NCBI RefSeq assembly: GCF_039535475.1
Contig: NZ_BAAAXG010000027.1
Span: 80,001 to 144,000 of the forward strand
Reading direction: 5' to 3'
Origin: Streptomyces showdoensis
GTDB lineage: Bacteria; Actinomycetota; Actinomycetes; Streptomycetales; Streptomycetaceae
Length of the DNA: 64,000 bases
Shown here: one piece after another, positions 40,474 through 49,450 of the stretch
How the letters are laid out: the number at the start of each line of letters is the position of its first letter
Position numbering within the stretch: position 1 is the stretch's first letter
Position numbers and translations under genes: made by a program
The notes under the pieces: model-generated
Seen by the model: the letters and a program-made list of their open reading frames with translations, nothing else
What the model was told of the DNA's origin: nothing
The model's database searches: none

Positions 40474-40950
40474 GTGACCGGGCAGCAGGTGTCGGAGGAC
40501 GGCGTCATGACCAGGATCGGGCAGGCGATGATGCTCCTCCACGGCGGGGACAGGGAAGAGGCCCGCAACCGCTTCGGCGAGATCTGGACGCAGCTCGGCC
40601 CGGACGGCGACCCGCTGCACCGCTGCACCCTCGCCCACTACATGGCCGACGCGCAGGACGACCCCGACACCGAGCTGGCCTGGGACCTGCGGGCCCTGAC
40701 CGCCGCCGAGGGGCTCGACGAGGACCGGCTGGCCCGCCACGGCTCGGCGGTGGCCCTGCGCGCCCTCTACCCCTCGCTCCACCTCAACCTGGCCGCCGAC
40801 TACGTGAAGCTGGCCCGCCCGGACGCGGCCCGCGTCCACCTGGACCGGGCCCGCGCCGCCTCCGAGGTCCTGGACGACGACGGCTACGGCAACGGGGTGC
40901 GGGCCGCGATCGAGCGCCTGGAGGTGCGGCTGCGGGGTCAGCGCCCGTAG
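40474..40950 (+). CDS. TPR-like small protein
   Basis: Helical protein of 158 aa with tetratricopeptide-like repeats: MMLLHGGDREEARNRFGEIW, LHRCTLAHYMADAQDDPDTE, then LYPSLHLNLAADYVKLARPD and ARVHLDRARAASEVLDDDGY. Probably a scaffold or adaptor; no enzyme motif is seen. GTG at 40474 is chosen because GGAGG lies five bases before it. Its end overlaps the end of the convergent lipoprotein gene by 13 bases. Confidence 0.75.
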   Translation: MTGQQVSEDGVMTRIGQAMMLLHGGDREEARNRFGEIWTQLGPDGDPLHRCTLAHYMADAQDDPDTELAWDLRALTAAEGLDEDRLARHGSAVALRALYPSLHLNLAADYVKLARPDAARVHLDRARAASEVLDDDGYGNGVRAAIERLEVRLRGQRP

Positions 40951-41431
40951 CTGCCACGGCAGATCCTCGCCTGCTCGCTCTCCGGGCTCCAGCCTCCGTA
41001 CCGCGCGCCCAGTTCGCACACCTCGGCCGCGGAGCGCGGCGGCTTGCCGAGGAGCCCGGGCAGGTCGACGGCCGGGTGGCGGTGATGCTGCCCGGCGCCG
41101 GCGGACGGGTGCTTCTTCTCGTGGTGCGCCGGGGCGTCGTCGCCGTTCCGGCCGCGCCCCCCCGCCCGCGTCGCTCCCGCCGTCGGCGGTGCTCCGCCGC
41201 TCGGCGGACGCGCGGGGCTCGGGGGCCGGGGGATCGGGCATCGCCGCCTCCAGGGCCTCGCGGGCGGGTCCCTGGACGATCTGCGGCGCGACGTCCTGAC
41301 CGGGCCGCGCGTCGGCCGGGCTCGGGACCGGGAGGGGGGCCGCGGGGGGCGGCTCCACCGCGACGCAGCCCGAGAGGGCGGCCATCGCGACCCCCGGCCA
41401 GGATCCTCACTGTGGTTCTGGTTCCATGCAC
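40938..41431 (-). pseudogene. Small lipoprotein, interrupted by two frameshifts
   Basis: Three frames must be joined to read one protein. GTG at 41431 gives HGTRTTVRILAG; removing one base from the run at 41391-41395 continues VAMAALSGC, making a perfect lipoprotein signal with lipobox. A further removal from the run at 41157-41163 joins AERRSTADGGSDAGG to GRNGDDAPAHHEKKHPSA and the conserved-looking end AVDLPGLLGKPPRSAAEVCE and LGARYGGWSPESEQARICRG. Every piece keeps coding bias, so these look like homopolymer errors rather than decay. Function unknown. Confidence 0.65.
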
Positions 41432-41542
41432 CCGGGCAACTCTGCTGGTCGGACGGGGTTCCTCACACCCCTACTCGCGGGGAATGCCCCGCATGAGTGA
41501 TCACCCCGGCGCGGGCTGACCCGGCCTCTCCCGGGTGCGGGA

Positions 41543-42073
41543 TCAGTCCCCGGTGGCGCCGTCGATCCGCTCCCGGATCAGGTCCGCGTGACCGTTGTGG
41601 CGCGCGTACTCCTCGATCATGTGGAGGTAGATCCAGCGCAGGTTGAAGGTCTTCCCGCTGCGGTGCGTGCCGCTGCCCGGCTCGTCGAGGCCGCGGCCGG
41701 CGGCGTTGGCCCGGGCGTGGGCGATCTCGGCCTGCCAGGTGGCGTAGGCCTCCGCCCAGGTGTCCTCGGAGGTGACGTGGACGTCCGCGTCGTGGTCCTC
41801 CTTGGTGGTGTAGATCCAGCCGGCCTCGCTCTCGCCGGCCAGGACGCGGCGGAACCAGCCGCGCTCGACCTCGGCCATGTGGCGGACCAGGCCCATCAGG
41901 TTGAGGTCCGAGGGCGGGGCGGAGGGGGTGCGCAGCTGGGCGTCGTCGAGGCCCTCGCACTTCGTCGCGAGGGTCGCGCGGTGGAAGTCGAGCCACTGCT
42001 CCAGGGCCTCGCGCTCGCCGGTGAGGGTGCCCGGGTCGACGCGGGAGCCGGTGTCGGTCTGTTCGGTGGTCAT
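41543..42073 (-). CDS. DinB/DUF664 family protein
   Basis: Four-helix-bundle protein of 176 aa: REALEQWLDFHRATLATKCE, LMGLVRHMAEVERGWFRRVL and YLHMIEEYARHNGHADLIRE. The three metal-binding histidines of the DinB/MDMPI superfamily are visible (H73 region in RHMAEVE, and the YARHNGH motif near the end). Relatives act as thiol-dependent transferases using mycothiol or bacillithiol; the substrate is unknown. The ATG at 42073 begins MTTEQTD. Confidence 0.85.
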   Translation of the reverse strand: MTTEQTDTGSRVDPGTLTGEREALEQWLDFHRATLATKCEGLDDAQLRTPSAPPSDLNLMGLVRHMAEVERGWFRRVLAGESEAGWIYTTKEDHDADVHVTSEDTWAEAYATWQAEIAHARANAAGRGLDEPGSGTHRSGKTFNLRWIYLHMIEEYARHNGHADLIRERIDGATGD

Positions 42074-42165
42074 GCCCCGCATCGTCGCCCATGATCGTCC
42101 GGCGGGCCAGCCCTTTGCGGCGGGGCGCCCGCGGTGCGCGGGCGAGCGGTCCGCGGGCGGGCCGT

Positions 42166-42765
42166 TCAGCGGCCGAGCAGGCCGCGCAGCAACTCGTCGA
42201 AGCCGGTCCGGAGTTCGGCGAGGGCGGGCACGGCGGCGTGGAAGGAGCCGGCCGCGCAGGAGAACATCAGCCCCTCGCACCAGGCGATGAGCGAGAGCGC
42301 GTGCCGTTCGGGCGCGGGGGATCCGGCCCCGGCCATCATCGCCGTCACCGGCCCGTGGAAGACCGAGCCCGCGGAGTCGAAGAAGGCGCGCAGCTCGGGG
42401 CGGCGGGTGGCCTCCAGGGCCAGTTCGTAGCGGGAGACGAGCAGGGCCCGGTGGTCGGTGAGGTAGCGGTGCAGGGCGAGCGCGAGGGCGTCGACGAGCG
42501 CCTCGGGCCCGGCGTCGGCCGCGGGCAGCTCGTCCGGGGTGAGCACGGCCGCCTCGCGCTCCACCTGGCGGCGGACCGCGGTCTCCAGGAGGGCCTGCCG
42601 GGTGCGGGCGTGGTTGGAGGTGGACCCCTGGGGGAGCCCGGCCCGCTCGTCGACGGCGCGGTGCGTGAGCCCGCGCATCCCGCGCTCGACGAGCAGGTCG
42701 AGGGCGGCGTCGCCGATGCGTTCGGCGCGGGTGGGCGGGGCGTCGGGGGTCCGTGCGGCGGTCAT
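42166..42765 (-). CDS. TetR family transcriptional regulator
   Basis: Regulator of 199 aa with an N-terminal helix-turn-helix (ERIGDAALDLLVERGMRGLT, HRAVDERAGLPQGSTSNHAR) and a C-terminal ligand domain. It is divergent from the FAD monooxygenase. A GACTAC/GTAGTC palindrome lies just before its own start and two more lie before the monooxygenase, so it most likely represses both. Confidence 0.89.
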   Translation of the reverse strand: MTAARTPDAPPTRAERIGDAALDLLVERGMRGLTHRAVDERAGLPQGSTSNHARTRQALLETAVRRQVEREAAVLTPDELPAADAGPEALVDALALALHRYLTDHRALLVSRYELALEATRRPELRAFFDSAGSVFHGPVTAMMAGAGSPAPERHALSLIAWCEGLMFSCAAGSFHAAVPALAELRTGFDELLRGLLGR

Positions 42766-42798
42766 GGGGACAACCTACCGAGCCCCCGTGCGGTGGGG

Positions 42799-42814
42799 GA
42801 CTACGCATGTAGTC
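42799..42814. promoter_or_regulatory. TetR operator copy 1
   Basis: GACTAC-GCAT-GTAGTC lies 34 bases before the TetR gene. It shares the ACTAC-N4-GTAGT core with two sites before the divergent monooxygenase gene. Confidence 0.78.
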
Positions 42815-42890
42815 AGGGGGTCGGGGGTGCCGGACGAGGGGTCCCGGGGCGGGGCGTGTGGGGGGATTCGGCCGGTGGTCTGTTCTCGGG

Positions 42891-42904
42891 ACTACGGCTG
42901 TAGT
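42891..42904. promoter_or_regulatory. TetR operator copy 2
   Basis: ACTACGGCTGTAGT, same core as copies 1 and 3, 15 bases before copy 3 and upstream of the FAD monooxygenase. Confidence 0.78.
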
Positions 42905-42918
42905 ACGGTCGCGGAGTC

Positions 42919-42932
42919 ACTACAACTGTAGT
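42919..42932. promoter_or_regulatory. TetR operator copy 3
   Basis: ACTACA-AC-TGTAGT, the most symmetric of the three copies. Its centre is 28 bases from that of copy 2, so dimers would lie on nearly the same face of the helix. Confidence 0.8.
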
Positions 42933-42977
42933 CCCCCGGGGCGGTCCGGCGACGGGGGAGCCGTCCGAGGGGGAGCC

Positions 42978-44165
42978 ATGGAACAGCACCGCGCCGTCGT
43001 CGTCGGAGCCGGCATCGGCGGCCTCACCGCCGCGATCGCCCTGCGCGCCCGCGGCTGGGACGTCACCGTCCTGGAGCGCGCCGGCGACCTCACCCCGGTC
43101 GGCGCCGGGATCGCCCTCGCCCCCAACGCCCTGCGCGCCCTCGACGCGATCGGCCTCGGCGACCCGGTCCGCGCACGCGCCGCCTGGCAGGGCGACGGCG
43201 GGATGCGCCGCCCGGACGGCCGCTGGCTCGCCCGCACCGACGCCGAGGCCGCCGCCGCACGCTTCGGCGGACCGGTCGTCCTGCTGCACCGCTCGACCCT
43301 CGTCGACCTCCTCCGCTCCGCCCTCCCGGCCACCGCCGTGCGCACCGGGAGCGCCGCCGTCCTCGCCGACCCCGGCGGCGACCGGCGGCCCGCCCGCCTC
43401 ACCACCCCGGACGGCACCCACGAGGCCGAACTCGTCGTCGCCGCCGACGGGATCCGCTCCGCGATCCGCGGCACCCTCTTCCCCGCCCACCCCGGGCCCC
43501 GCTACTCCGGCTTCACCACCTGGCGGGTCGTCGTAGCGGCCCCCGCCGAACCCTTCGCCCCGCACGAGACCTGGGGCCCCGGACGCCTGTGGGGCAGCCA
43601 GCCCCTCAAGGACGGCCGCGTCTACGCGTACGCCATGGCCGCCGCGCCCGCCGGGGCCCGCACGCCCGACGGCGAGAAGGCCGCGCTCCTGCGCCTGTTC
43701 GGCGACTGGCACCACCCCGTGCCCGCGATCCTGGAGGCCGCCGACGAGTCCGCCGTCCTGCGCCACGACGTCCACCACCTCATCGACCCGCTGCCCGCCT
43801 TCCACCAGGGCCGTACGGCGCTCCTGGGCGACGCCGCCCACGCCATGCAGCCGACCCTCGGCCAGGGCGGCAACCAGGCCGTCGAGGACGCGATCGTCCT
43901 CGCCCACCACGCGGGCCCCGGCCTGCCCGTGCCGGCCGCGCTCGCCGGCTACACCGCCGACCGGCTCCCGCGCACCAGCGGCCTGGTCCGCAAGGCCGCC
44001 CGCACCGGCCGGCTCGCGCTGCTCTCCGCCCGTCCCGCCGTCGCCCTGCGGAACGCGGCCGTCATCGCCGTCTCGCGCTTCGGCCCCGGGCTCGTGCTGC
44101 GCGGCTTCGACGGCATCGCGGACTGGTGCCCGCCCGCCGACGCCGAACGGCCGCGCGTAAGCTGA
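42978..44165 (+). CDS. FAD-dependent monooxygenase
   Basis: Class A flavoprotein hydroxylase of 395 aa. It has the FAD-binding GAGIGGLTAAIALRARGWDV at the start, the DG fingerprint in VVAADGIRSAIRG, and GDAAHAMQPTLGQGGNQAVE with the GD motif. Such enzymes hydroxylate aromatic or cyclic substrates using NAD(P)H. It is divergently transcribed from a TetR repressor whose probable operators overlap the promoter, so induction by a substrate or drug is likely. RBS GGGGGAG before the ATG at 42978. Confidence 0.9.
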   Translation: MEQHRAVVVGAGIGGLTAAIALRARGWDVTVLERAGDLTPVGAGIALAPNALRALDAIGLGDPVRARAAWQGDGGMRRPDGRWLARTDAEAAAARFGGPVVLLHRSTLVDLLRSALPATAVRTGSAAVLADPGGDRRPARLTTPDGTHEAELVVAADGIRSAIRGTLFPAHPGPRYSGFTTWRVVVAAPAEPFAPHETWGPGRLWGSQPLKDGRVYAYAMAAAPAGARTPDGEKAALLRLFGDWHHPVPAILEAADESAVLRHDVHHLIDPLPAFHQGRTALLGDAAHAMQPTLGQGGNQAVEDAIVLAHHAGPGLPVPAALAGYTADRLPRTSGLVRKAARTGRLALLSARPAVALRNAAVIAVSRFGPGLVLRGFDGIADWCPPADAERPRVS

Positions 44166-44252
44166 CCGGCGCGTACGGCCCTTCGGGCGGACCCGGCCCC
44201 CGGGGACCACGGCCCCTCGGGCGACGGAAGCGAACAACGGCAAGGAGCACCC

Positions 44253-45158
44253 GTGAAGGTTGGCTGCATCGGACTCGGCGACATCGCGCAGAAGGCCTAT
44301 CTGCCCGTCCTGTCCGCCCTTCCCGGGGTCGAACTCCACCTGCAGACCCGCACGCCCGCCACCCTCGAACGGGTCGCCGACGGCTACCACCTGCCCGCCG
44401 CGCGCCGGCACACCGACCTCGACTCGCTGCTGGCCGTCGGGCTGGACGCCGCCTTCGTGCACGCCTCGACCGCCGTGCACGCCGAGATCGCCGGCCGGCT
44501 CCTGGCGGCCGGAGTGCCGACCTACGTCGACAAGCCGCTCGCCTACGAGTACGCCGACTCGGAGCGGATCGTGGAACTGGCGGAGAAGAACGCCGTCAGC
44601 CTCGCCGTCGGCTTCAACCGCAGGCTCGCCCCCGGCTACGCCCAGTGCCTGGAGCAGCCCCGCGAGCTGATCCTGATGCAGAAGAACCGCGTCGGACTGC
44701 CCGAGGACCCGCGCACCTTCGTCCTCGACGACTTCATCCACGTCGTCGACACGCTGCGCTTCCTGGTCCCCGGCGACGTCGACCACGTCGACGTGCGCGC
44801 CCGCGTCCGTGACGGCCTCATGCACCACGTCGTGCTCCAGCTCTCCGGCGACGGCTTCACCGCGATCGGCATGATGAACCGTCTGAACGGCTCCACCGAG
44901 GAGGTCCTGGAGGTGTCCGGGCAGGACAGCAAGCGCCAGGTCCTCAACCTCTCCGAGATCGTCGACCACAAGGGCCAGCCGACCGTGCGCCGCCGCGGCG
45001 ACTGGGTGCCGGTGGCCCGCCAGCGCGGCATCGAGCAGGCGGTCCTCACCTTCCTCGACGCCGTGCGCGAGGGGCGGCTGCTCAGCGCACGGGACGCCCT
45101 GCTGACCCACGAGCTGTGCGAGCGGGTGGTACGCGAGGCCCTCGCCCAGGCCTCCTGA
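44253..45158 (+). CDS. Gfo/Idh/MocA family oxidoreductase
   Basis: NAD(P)-dependent oxidoreductase of 301 aa. Rossmann start MKVGCIGLGDIAQKAYLPVL, the characteristic YVDKPLAYEY (EKP-type motif with Asp for Glu), and a C-terminal alpha/beta domain with DDFIHVVDTLRFLVPGDVDH. Substrates of the family are usually sugars or inositols; nothing in the surroundings fixes it. ATG with AAGGAG upstream. Its last 77 bases overlap the tail of the convergent lnt gene. Confidence 0.87.
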   Translation: MKVGCIGLGDIAQKAYLPVLSALPGVELHLQTRTPATLERVADGYHLPAARRHTDLDSLLAVGLDAAFVHASTAVHAEIAGRLLAAGVPTYVDKPLAYEYADSERIVELAEKNAVSLAVGFNRRLAPGYAQCLEQPRELILMQKNRVGLPEDPRTFVLDDFIHVVDTLRFLVPGDVDHVDVRARVRDGLMHHVVLQLSGDGFTAIGMMNRLNGSTEEVLEVSGQDSKRQVLNLSEIVDHKGQPTVRRRGDWVPVARQRGIEQAVLTFLDAVREGRLLSARDALLTHELCERVVREALAQAS

Positions 45159-46677
45159 GCGTCCGCGCGCCCTCCGCCGCGCACAGCGCGCCGATCACCA
45201 GGAGCGCGCCGTACACCGGCCAGTCGCCGAACCGGTCGTAGAGCGTGACCCCGTGCGCGAGCGGGAGCGCGTAGACCGTGGCGGCGCTGCGGTCGGTGCC
45301 GAGCGCGGTGCCGGTCCGCCGCCCGTCGGGGCCGTACGCGGCGCTGATCCCGGTCAGCGTCGCGTGCACCACCGGCCGCCCCGACTCCGCCGCCCGCAGC
45401 GCCCCCAGCGAGGCGTGCTGCGCCGGGGCCCAGGTGTCCTGGAAGGTGGAGGTCGCCGACTGCACGACCACCACGTCCGCGCCGTCCCTGACCAGCCGGC
45501 GGCTCATGTCGGGGAAGGCCGACTCGAAGCAGACCAGCGGCCCGATCCGCAGGCCGGGCCCGCCCGCCTCCGGGGCGGGCAGCGTCATCACGACCGGCCG
45601 GGTGCCCCGCCGCCGGTCCTCGCCCGCGGCCCCCTTGCCGACGGAGGTCGCCCAACCGAGCAGGGCACGGGCCGGGACGTACTCGCCGAAGGGCACCAGG
45701 CGCATCTTGTCGTAGCGCTCGCCGGTCGGGCCCCGGGGGCCGATCAGGATCGCGCTCTTGTAGATCCCGGGCCGGTCGGAGCGGCGCGCGTCCACGTTGA
45801 CCAGGAGCGGGGCCCCGACCGTCCGGGACAGCGCGGTGAGCCGGGCGGTCAGGTCGGGCCGGTCCCCGAGGTCCGCGCCGACGCTGCTCTCGCCCCACAC
45901 CACCAGGTCGGGCCGTTGGCCGGCGAGCGTCCTGGTCAGCTCCTCGGCACGGGCGAAGCGCCGGTCCGCGCCGCCCGGCCCGTCGAACACGCCCGGCTGG
46001 ACCACCGCGATCCGTGCCGTGCCGTCGGTGCGCGGCGGGGCGGCGCCCCACCAGGCCAGGCCCAGGACGAGGGCGCAGCCCACCAGCCCCACCAGCGCGG
46101 TCCGGCGCACCGGCCGCACCGCCACGAGCAGGGCCAGGGCCGTGTTCACCGCCACCACCAGCAGGCTCACCAGCCAGACCCCGCCGACCGAGGCGAGCCG
46201 CAGCGCGGGCGGCACCTGCCACTGGCCGGCCCCGAGCAGCCCCCACGGCCCGCCCAGGCCCTCCCAGGACCGGGCCAGTTCCACCAGGAGCCAGCCCGAG
46301 GGCACGACGACGAGCGCGGCGGCCGCCCGCCCCGCGGACGGCTCCCCGCCCAGCATCGCCCGCACCAGCCAGCCCCACGGCAGCCACAACAGCCCCAGCA
46401 GCGCCGCGATGACGAGCAGGAAGACATGGAGGCTCGGCAGCAGCCACTGGTGCGCGCCGAGCATGAAGCCGAGCCCGCCCAGCCAGCCGTCCAGACCCGC
46501 GCGGCGCGCGCTCGGCGCCGTACGGATCAGCAGCAGCCAGGGGACGAGGGCGACGTACCCGAACCACCACAGCGACGGCGCGGGGAAGGCGAGGGCGGGC
46601 AGGGCCCCCAGGAGCACGGCGAACGCGGACCGGCCGAGCCCGGACCGGGGCCCCTGACCCGCGAACGGATTGCGCAT
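45082..46677 (-). CDS. lnt: Apolipoprotein N-acyltransferase
   Basis: Membrane enzyme of 531 aa that adds the third acyl chain to lipoproteins. About six N-terminal helices are followed by a carbon-nitrogen-hydrolase domain whose triad is visible: Glu in VVWGESSVG, Lys in DKMRLVPFGEYVP, and Cys in LVCFESAFPDMS. Streptomyces generally has two Lnt homologues. The ATG at 46677 (MRNPFAGQGP) starts the first helix region. The C-terminal hydrophilic tail overlaps the convergent oxidoreductase by 77 bases, unusual but with good coding bias. Confidence 0.9.
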   Translation of the reverse strand: MRNPFAGQGPRSGLGRSAFAVLLGALPALAFPAPSLWWFGYVALVPWLLLIRTAPSARRAGLDGWLGGLGFMLGAHQWLLPSLHVFLLVIAALLGLLWLPWGWLVRAMLGGEPSAGRAAAALVVVPSGWLLVELARSWEGLGGPWGLLGAGQWQVPPALRLASVGGVWLVSLLVVAVNTALALLVAVRPVRRTALVGLVGCALVLGLAWWGAAPPRTDGTARIAVVQPGVFDGPGGADRRFARAEELTRTLAGQRPDLVVWGESSVGADLGDRPDLTARLTALSRTVGAPLLVNVDARRSDRPGIYKSAILIGPRGPTGERYDKMRLVPFGEYVPARALLGWATSVGKGAAGEDRRRGTRPVVMTLPAPEAGGPGLRIGPLVCFESAFPDMSRRLVRDGADVVVVQSATSTFQDTWAPAQHASLGALRAAESGRPVVHATLTGISAAYGPDGRRTGTALGTDRSAATVYALPLAHGVTLYDRFGDWPVYGALLVIGALCAAEGARTLRRPGRGPRVPPARTARGSAGRPVR

Positions 46678-46757
46678 GCCGTGCCTCCGGGTGTCGCTCC
46701 CCCGGACGTCGTCCGGGGGGACCCCCACCAGTGTGCGCGCGGCCCGGCCGGTGGACC

Positions 46758-47195
46758 TCACATGCGGCGCCACTTCTCCTCGACGACGACCGAACGCAGC
46801 AACCAGCCGCCGCCCGAGCGGCGCAGCGCGAACGTGTAGCGCCCGCCGCACACGAAGTCCTCGCCCGACTCGAAGCGCATGGGGTTCACGTAGTCGGCGC
46901 GCACGGTCGCCGTGTCGCCCGGGTAGCCGCCCAGGTCCTGGATGCGCACCCGCCGGTTGACGATGAGGTGCTGGCGTACGGGGAAGAGGCGCATCGTCTC
47001 CGCGAGCCAGGCGGCGACCTCCGCGGCCGGGCCCTCGACCCCGCCGGAACCGCGGTAGTCGGCGCGCCCGTCCGGGGTGAACAGCGCGCGGTACGCCGCC
47101 CAGTCGGAGTCGTCCACGGCCACCGCGTAGCCGGTGATCAGGTCGTCGATGGCGAGCCGGTCCATCACGGTCGCGAGGTCCACGCGCTGCGTCAT
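46758..47195 (-). CDS. SnoaL-like/NTF2-fold protein
   Basis: Small protein of 145 aa with the cone-shaped NTF2-like fold: RVDLATVMDRLAIDDLITGY, YRALFTPDGRADYRGSGG and TATVRADYVNPMRFESGEDF, then GRYTFALRRSGGGWLLRSVV. Members include polyketide cyclases and small dehydratases; this one looks like the generic SnoaL_4 type. Start at 47195 is chosen at the conserved segment; upstream ATGs exist at 47267 and 47285 but overlap the neighbouring divergent promoter. Confidence 0.83.
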   Translation of the reverse strand: MTQRVDLATVMDRLAIDDLITGYAVAVDDSDWAAYRALFTPDGRADYRGSGGVEGPAAEVAAWLAETMRLFPVRQHLIVNRRVRIQDLGGYPGDTATVRADYVNPMRFESGEDFVCGGRYTFALRRSGGGWLLRSVVVEEKWRRM

Positions 47196-47277
47196 CGGTT
47201 CAGTGTCGGGCAGAGCGGGCCCGGGGCCAAGGGGCGTGCGGGCGGGGCTTGGTACGACATCCGTCATACTTTCGGGC

Positions 47278-47871
47278 ATGCGCATGAACTTCGATCCGGA
47301 GCGGACCGACCGGAACTCCTTCTACCGGCTGCTCACCGCCACCGTCGTGCCCCGGCCCATCGCCTGGGTGTCGACCACCGCCGCCGACGGGACCGACAAC
47401 CTCGCCCCGCACTCCTTCTTCACGATCTCCTCGGTCGTGCCGCCCGTCGTGCAGTTCACCTCGGTGGGGCGCAAGGACTCGCTGCGCAACGTGGAGGAGA
47501 CGGGGCAGTTCGTGGTGAACCTCGCCCCCGAGGGGCTCTTCGAGCGGATCAACGCCACGGCGACCGACTTCCCGCGCGGGACGAGCGAGTTCGACGCGTG
47601 CGGCGTCGAGCGGGAGCCGAGCCTGCGGGTGCGGCCGCCCCGGGTCGCCGCGTCACCGGTGGCGCTGGAGTGCGAGCTGCACAGCACGCTGCGGATCGGC
47701 GACTCGACGGTGGTCTTCGGCAGGGTGGTGCACGCGGCGGTCGACGAGGCGGTGCTCGTCGAGGGGCACCCGGAGATGGCGCTGATGCGGCCGCTGTCCC
47801 GGCTCGGCAAGAACGAGTGGGGCACGCTCGGCGGGATCACGGAGCTGGCGCGGGTTCCGTACCGGGGCTGA
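47278..47871 (+). CDS. Flavin reductase family protein
   Basis: FMN-binding split-barrel reductase of 197 aa: RLLTATVVPRPIAWVSTTAA, NLAPHSFFTISSVVPPVVQF, then VVNLAPEGLFERINATATDF and GRVVHAAVDEAVL. Such proteins supply reduced flavin to monooxygenases or act on their own. CATACT lies seven bases before the ATG at 47278 without an RBS (leaderless). A second ATG two codons later is possible. Confidence 0.87.
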   Translation: MRMNFDPERTDRNSFYRLLTATVVPRPIAWVSTTAADGTDNLAPHSFFTISSVVPPVVQFTSVGRKDSLRNVEETGQFVVNLAPEGLFERINATATDFPRGTSEFDACGVEREPSLRVRPPRVAASPVALECELHSTLRIGDSTVVFGRVVHAAVDEAVLVEGHPEMALMRPLSRLGKNEWGTLGGITELARVPYRG

Positions 47872-47895
47872 ACCGCGGCGACGTACGAGCTGCCA

Positions 47896-47933
47896 CCCGG
47901 ACGACCGGCGCCCGGACGACCGGCGCCCGGACG
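47896..47933. repeat. 15-bp tandem repeat, 2.5 copies
   Basis: CCCGGACGACCGGCG is repeated head to tail between the convergent flavin-reductase and uppP genes. Confidence 0.8.
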
Positions 47934-47970
47934 GACGCGGGGCCGGTCGTACCCGGCCCCGCGTCCCGGC

Positions 47971-48843
47971 TCAGCCCGCGGACTCGCCCGCGTGGGGGCT
48001 GAGGACGTCGGTGCCGACGAGGACCAAGAGCACGATGCCGAGGACGATCCGGTAGATCACGAAGGGCATGAAGCTCTTGGTGGTGATGAACTTCATGAAC
48101 CAGGCGATCACCGCGTAGCCGACGGCGAAGGCGATGACCGTCGCGAAGATCGTCGGGCCCCAGGAGACGTGTCCCTCGCCCGCGTCCTTCAGCTCGAACA
48201 CGCCGGAGGCGAGCACCGCCGGGATGGCGAGCAGGAACGAGTAGCGGGCGGCCGCCTCGCGGGTGTAGCTCATGAACAGACCGCCGGAGATGGTGGCGCC
48301 GGAGCGGGAGACGCCGGGGATCAGGGCCATCGCCTGGCAGAAGCCGAAGATCAGGCCGTCCCGTACGCCGAGCTCCTTGAGCGACTTGCGCTCGCGGACC
48401 ACCCGGTGGCGCCCGCCGATCTCGTCGCGGGCCGCGAGCCGGTCGGCGACGCCGAGCACGATGCCCATCACGATGAGCGTCGTGGCGATCAGCCGCAGGT
48501 CCCGGAAGGGGCCCTCGATCTGGTCCTTGAACGTGACGCCGAGGATGCCGATGGGGAGCGAGCCGACGATGACCAGCCAGCCCATCTGCGCGTCGTGGTC
48601 GGACCGCATCGACTTGTCGAAGAGCGAGCGGAACCAGGCCGAGACGATCCGCGCGATGTCCTTGCGGAAGTAGATGAGGACGGCGGTCTCGGTGCCGATC
48701 TGGGTGATCGCCGTGAACGCCGCGCCGGGGTCCTGCCAGCCGGCGAACGCGGCGGTGAGCCGCAGGTGCGCGCTGGAGGAGATGGGAAGGAACTCCGTCA
48801 GCCCCTGGACGAGTCCGAGGATGAATGATTCGAACCAACTCAT
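47971..48843 (-). CDS. uppP: Undecaprenyl-diphosphatase (BacA/UppP)
   Basis: Polytopic membrane phosphatase of 290 aa that recycles the undecaprenyl carrier for cell-wall synthesis; overproduction gives bacitracin resistance. Signature regions are present: GLTEFLPISSSAHL near the N-terminus and PGVSRSGATISGGLF in the middle. All catalytic residues (Glu-rich first motif, Ser and Arg of the second) look intact. Start ATG at 48843 begins MSWFESFILGLVQ. Confidence 0.96.
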   Translation of the reverse strand: MSWFESFILGLVQGLTEFLPISSSAHLRLTAAFAGWQDPGAAFTAITQIGTETAVLIYFRKDIARIVSAWFRSLFDKSMRSDHDAQMGWLVIVGSLPIGILGVTFKDQIEGPFRDLRLIATTLIVMGIVLGVADRLAARDEIGGRHRVVRERKSLKELGVRDGLIFGFCQAMALIPGVSRSGATISGGLFMSYTREAAARYSFLLAIPAVLASGVFELKDAGEGHVSWGPTIFATVIAFAVGYAVIAWFMKFITTKSFMPFVIYRIVLGIVLLVLVGTDVLSPHAGESAG

Positions 48844-48946
48844 GGGGCCAGGGCCGTCCCGTATGTACGTGTGCGGTCAGAAGGTCGCTGCGCAGCGTAC
48901 CGCCCCAAGATGACGGGCTCCCCCGAGGGGCGGGAGTCCGCGGCGG

Positions 48947-49408
48947 TCAGCCCTCCACGGGCCCCGTGGTCGTCCAGCCCGGGGCCTGGACGAGGGTCCT
49001 GAGGCTCGCCGTGTCCGCCTCGTCGCCGCAGCTCGCGCAGATCACGCGCGGGCTCAGCACCTCGCCGCAGCTGTGCTCCAGGAGCGTCGGACGCCGCTCC
49101 GCGTTGAGGTGGCGGTCGCCCCAGGCCATCAGCGTGACCAGCACCGGCTGCAGTTCCTCTCCGGCCGGGGTCGCGCGGTACTCGTAGCGCCTGGGGCGCT
49201 CGCTGTACTCGACCTTCTCCAGGATCCCGGCCTCGACGAGCCGCTTGAGGCGGGCGGTGAGGATGTCGCGCGGCGCGCCCGTGTTGCGTGCGATGCGGTC
49301 GAAGCGGCGGACGCCGAGCGAGACCTCGCGCAGGACGAGGAGGGCGTACTTCTCACCGACGAGCGCAAGGGTGTCGGCGATGGAGCAGGGGCGGGGGGCG
49401 GCCTTCAT
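48947..49408 (-). CDS. HxlR family transcriptional regulator
   Basis: Winged-helix regulator of 153 aa. The N-terminus has CSIADTLALVGEKYALLVLR, RFDRIARNTGAPRDILTARL and LVEAGILEKVEYSERPRRYE. The C-terminal part carries three cysteines (SCGEVL, CASCGDE) that may bind metal or sense redox, which is not usual for the short HxlR type. It is divergent from a thiolase whose promoter carries two repeated TCCAACTCAC elements, the probable binding sites. Confidence 0.87.
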   Translation of the reverse strand: MKAAPRPCSIADTLALVGEKYALLVLREVSLGVRRFDRIARNTGAPRDILTARLKRLVEAGILEKVEYSERPRRYEYRATPAGEELQPVLVTLMAWGDRHLNAERRPTLLEHSCGEVLSPRVICASCGDEADTASLRTLVQAPGWTTTGPVEG

Positions 49409-49450
49409 GGGCCCAAGGGTAAGGCAGACGGGCGGGGAAGGGTTTGAAAA

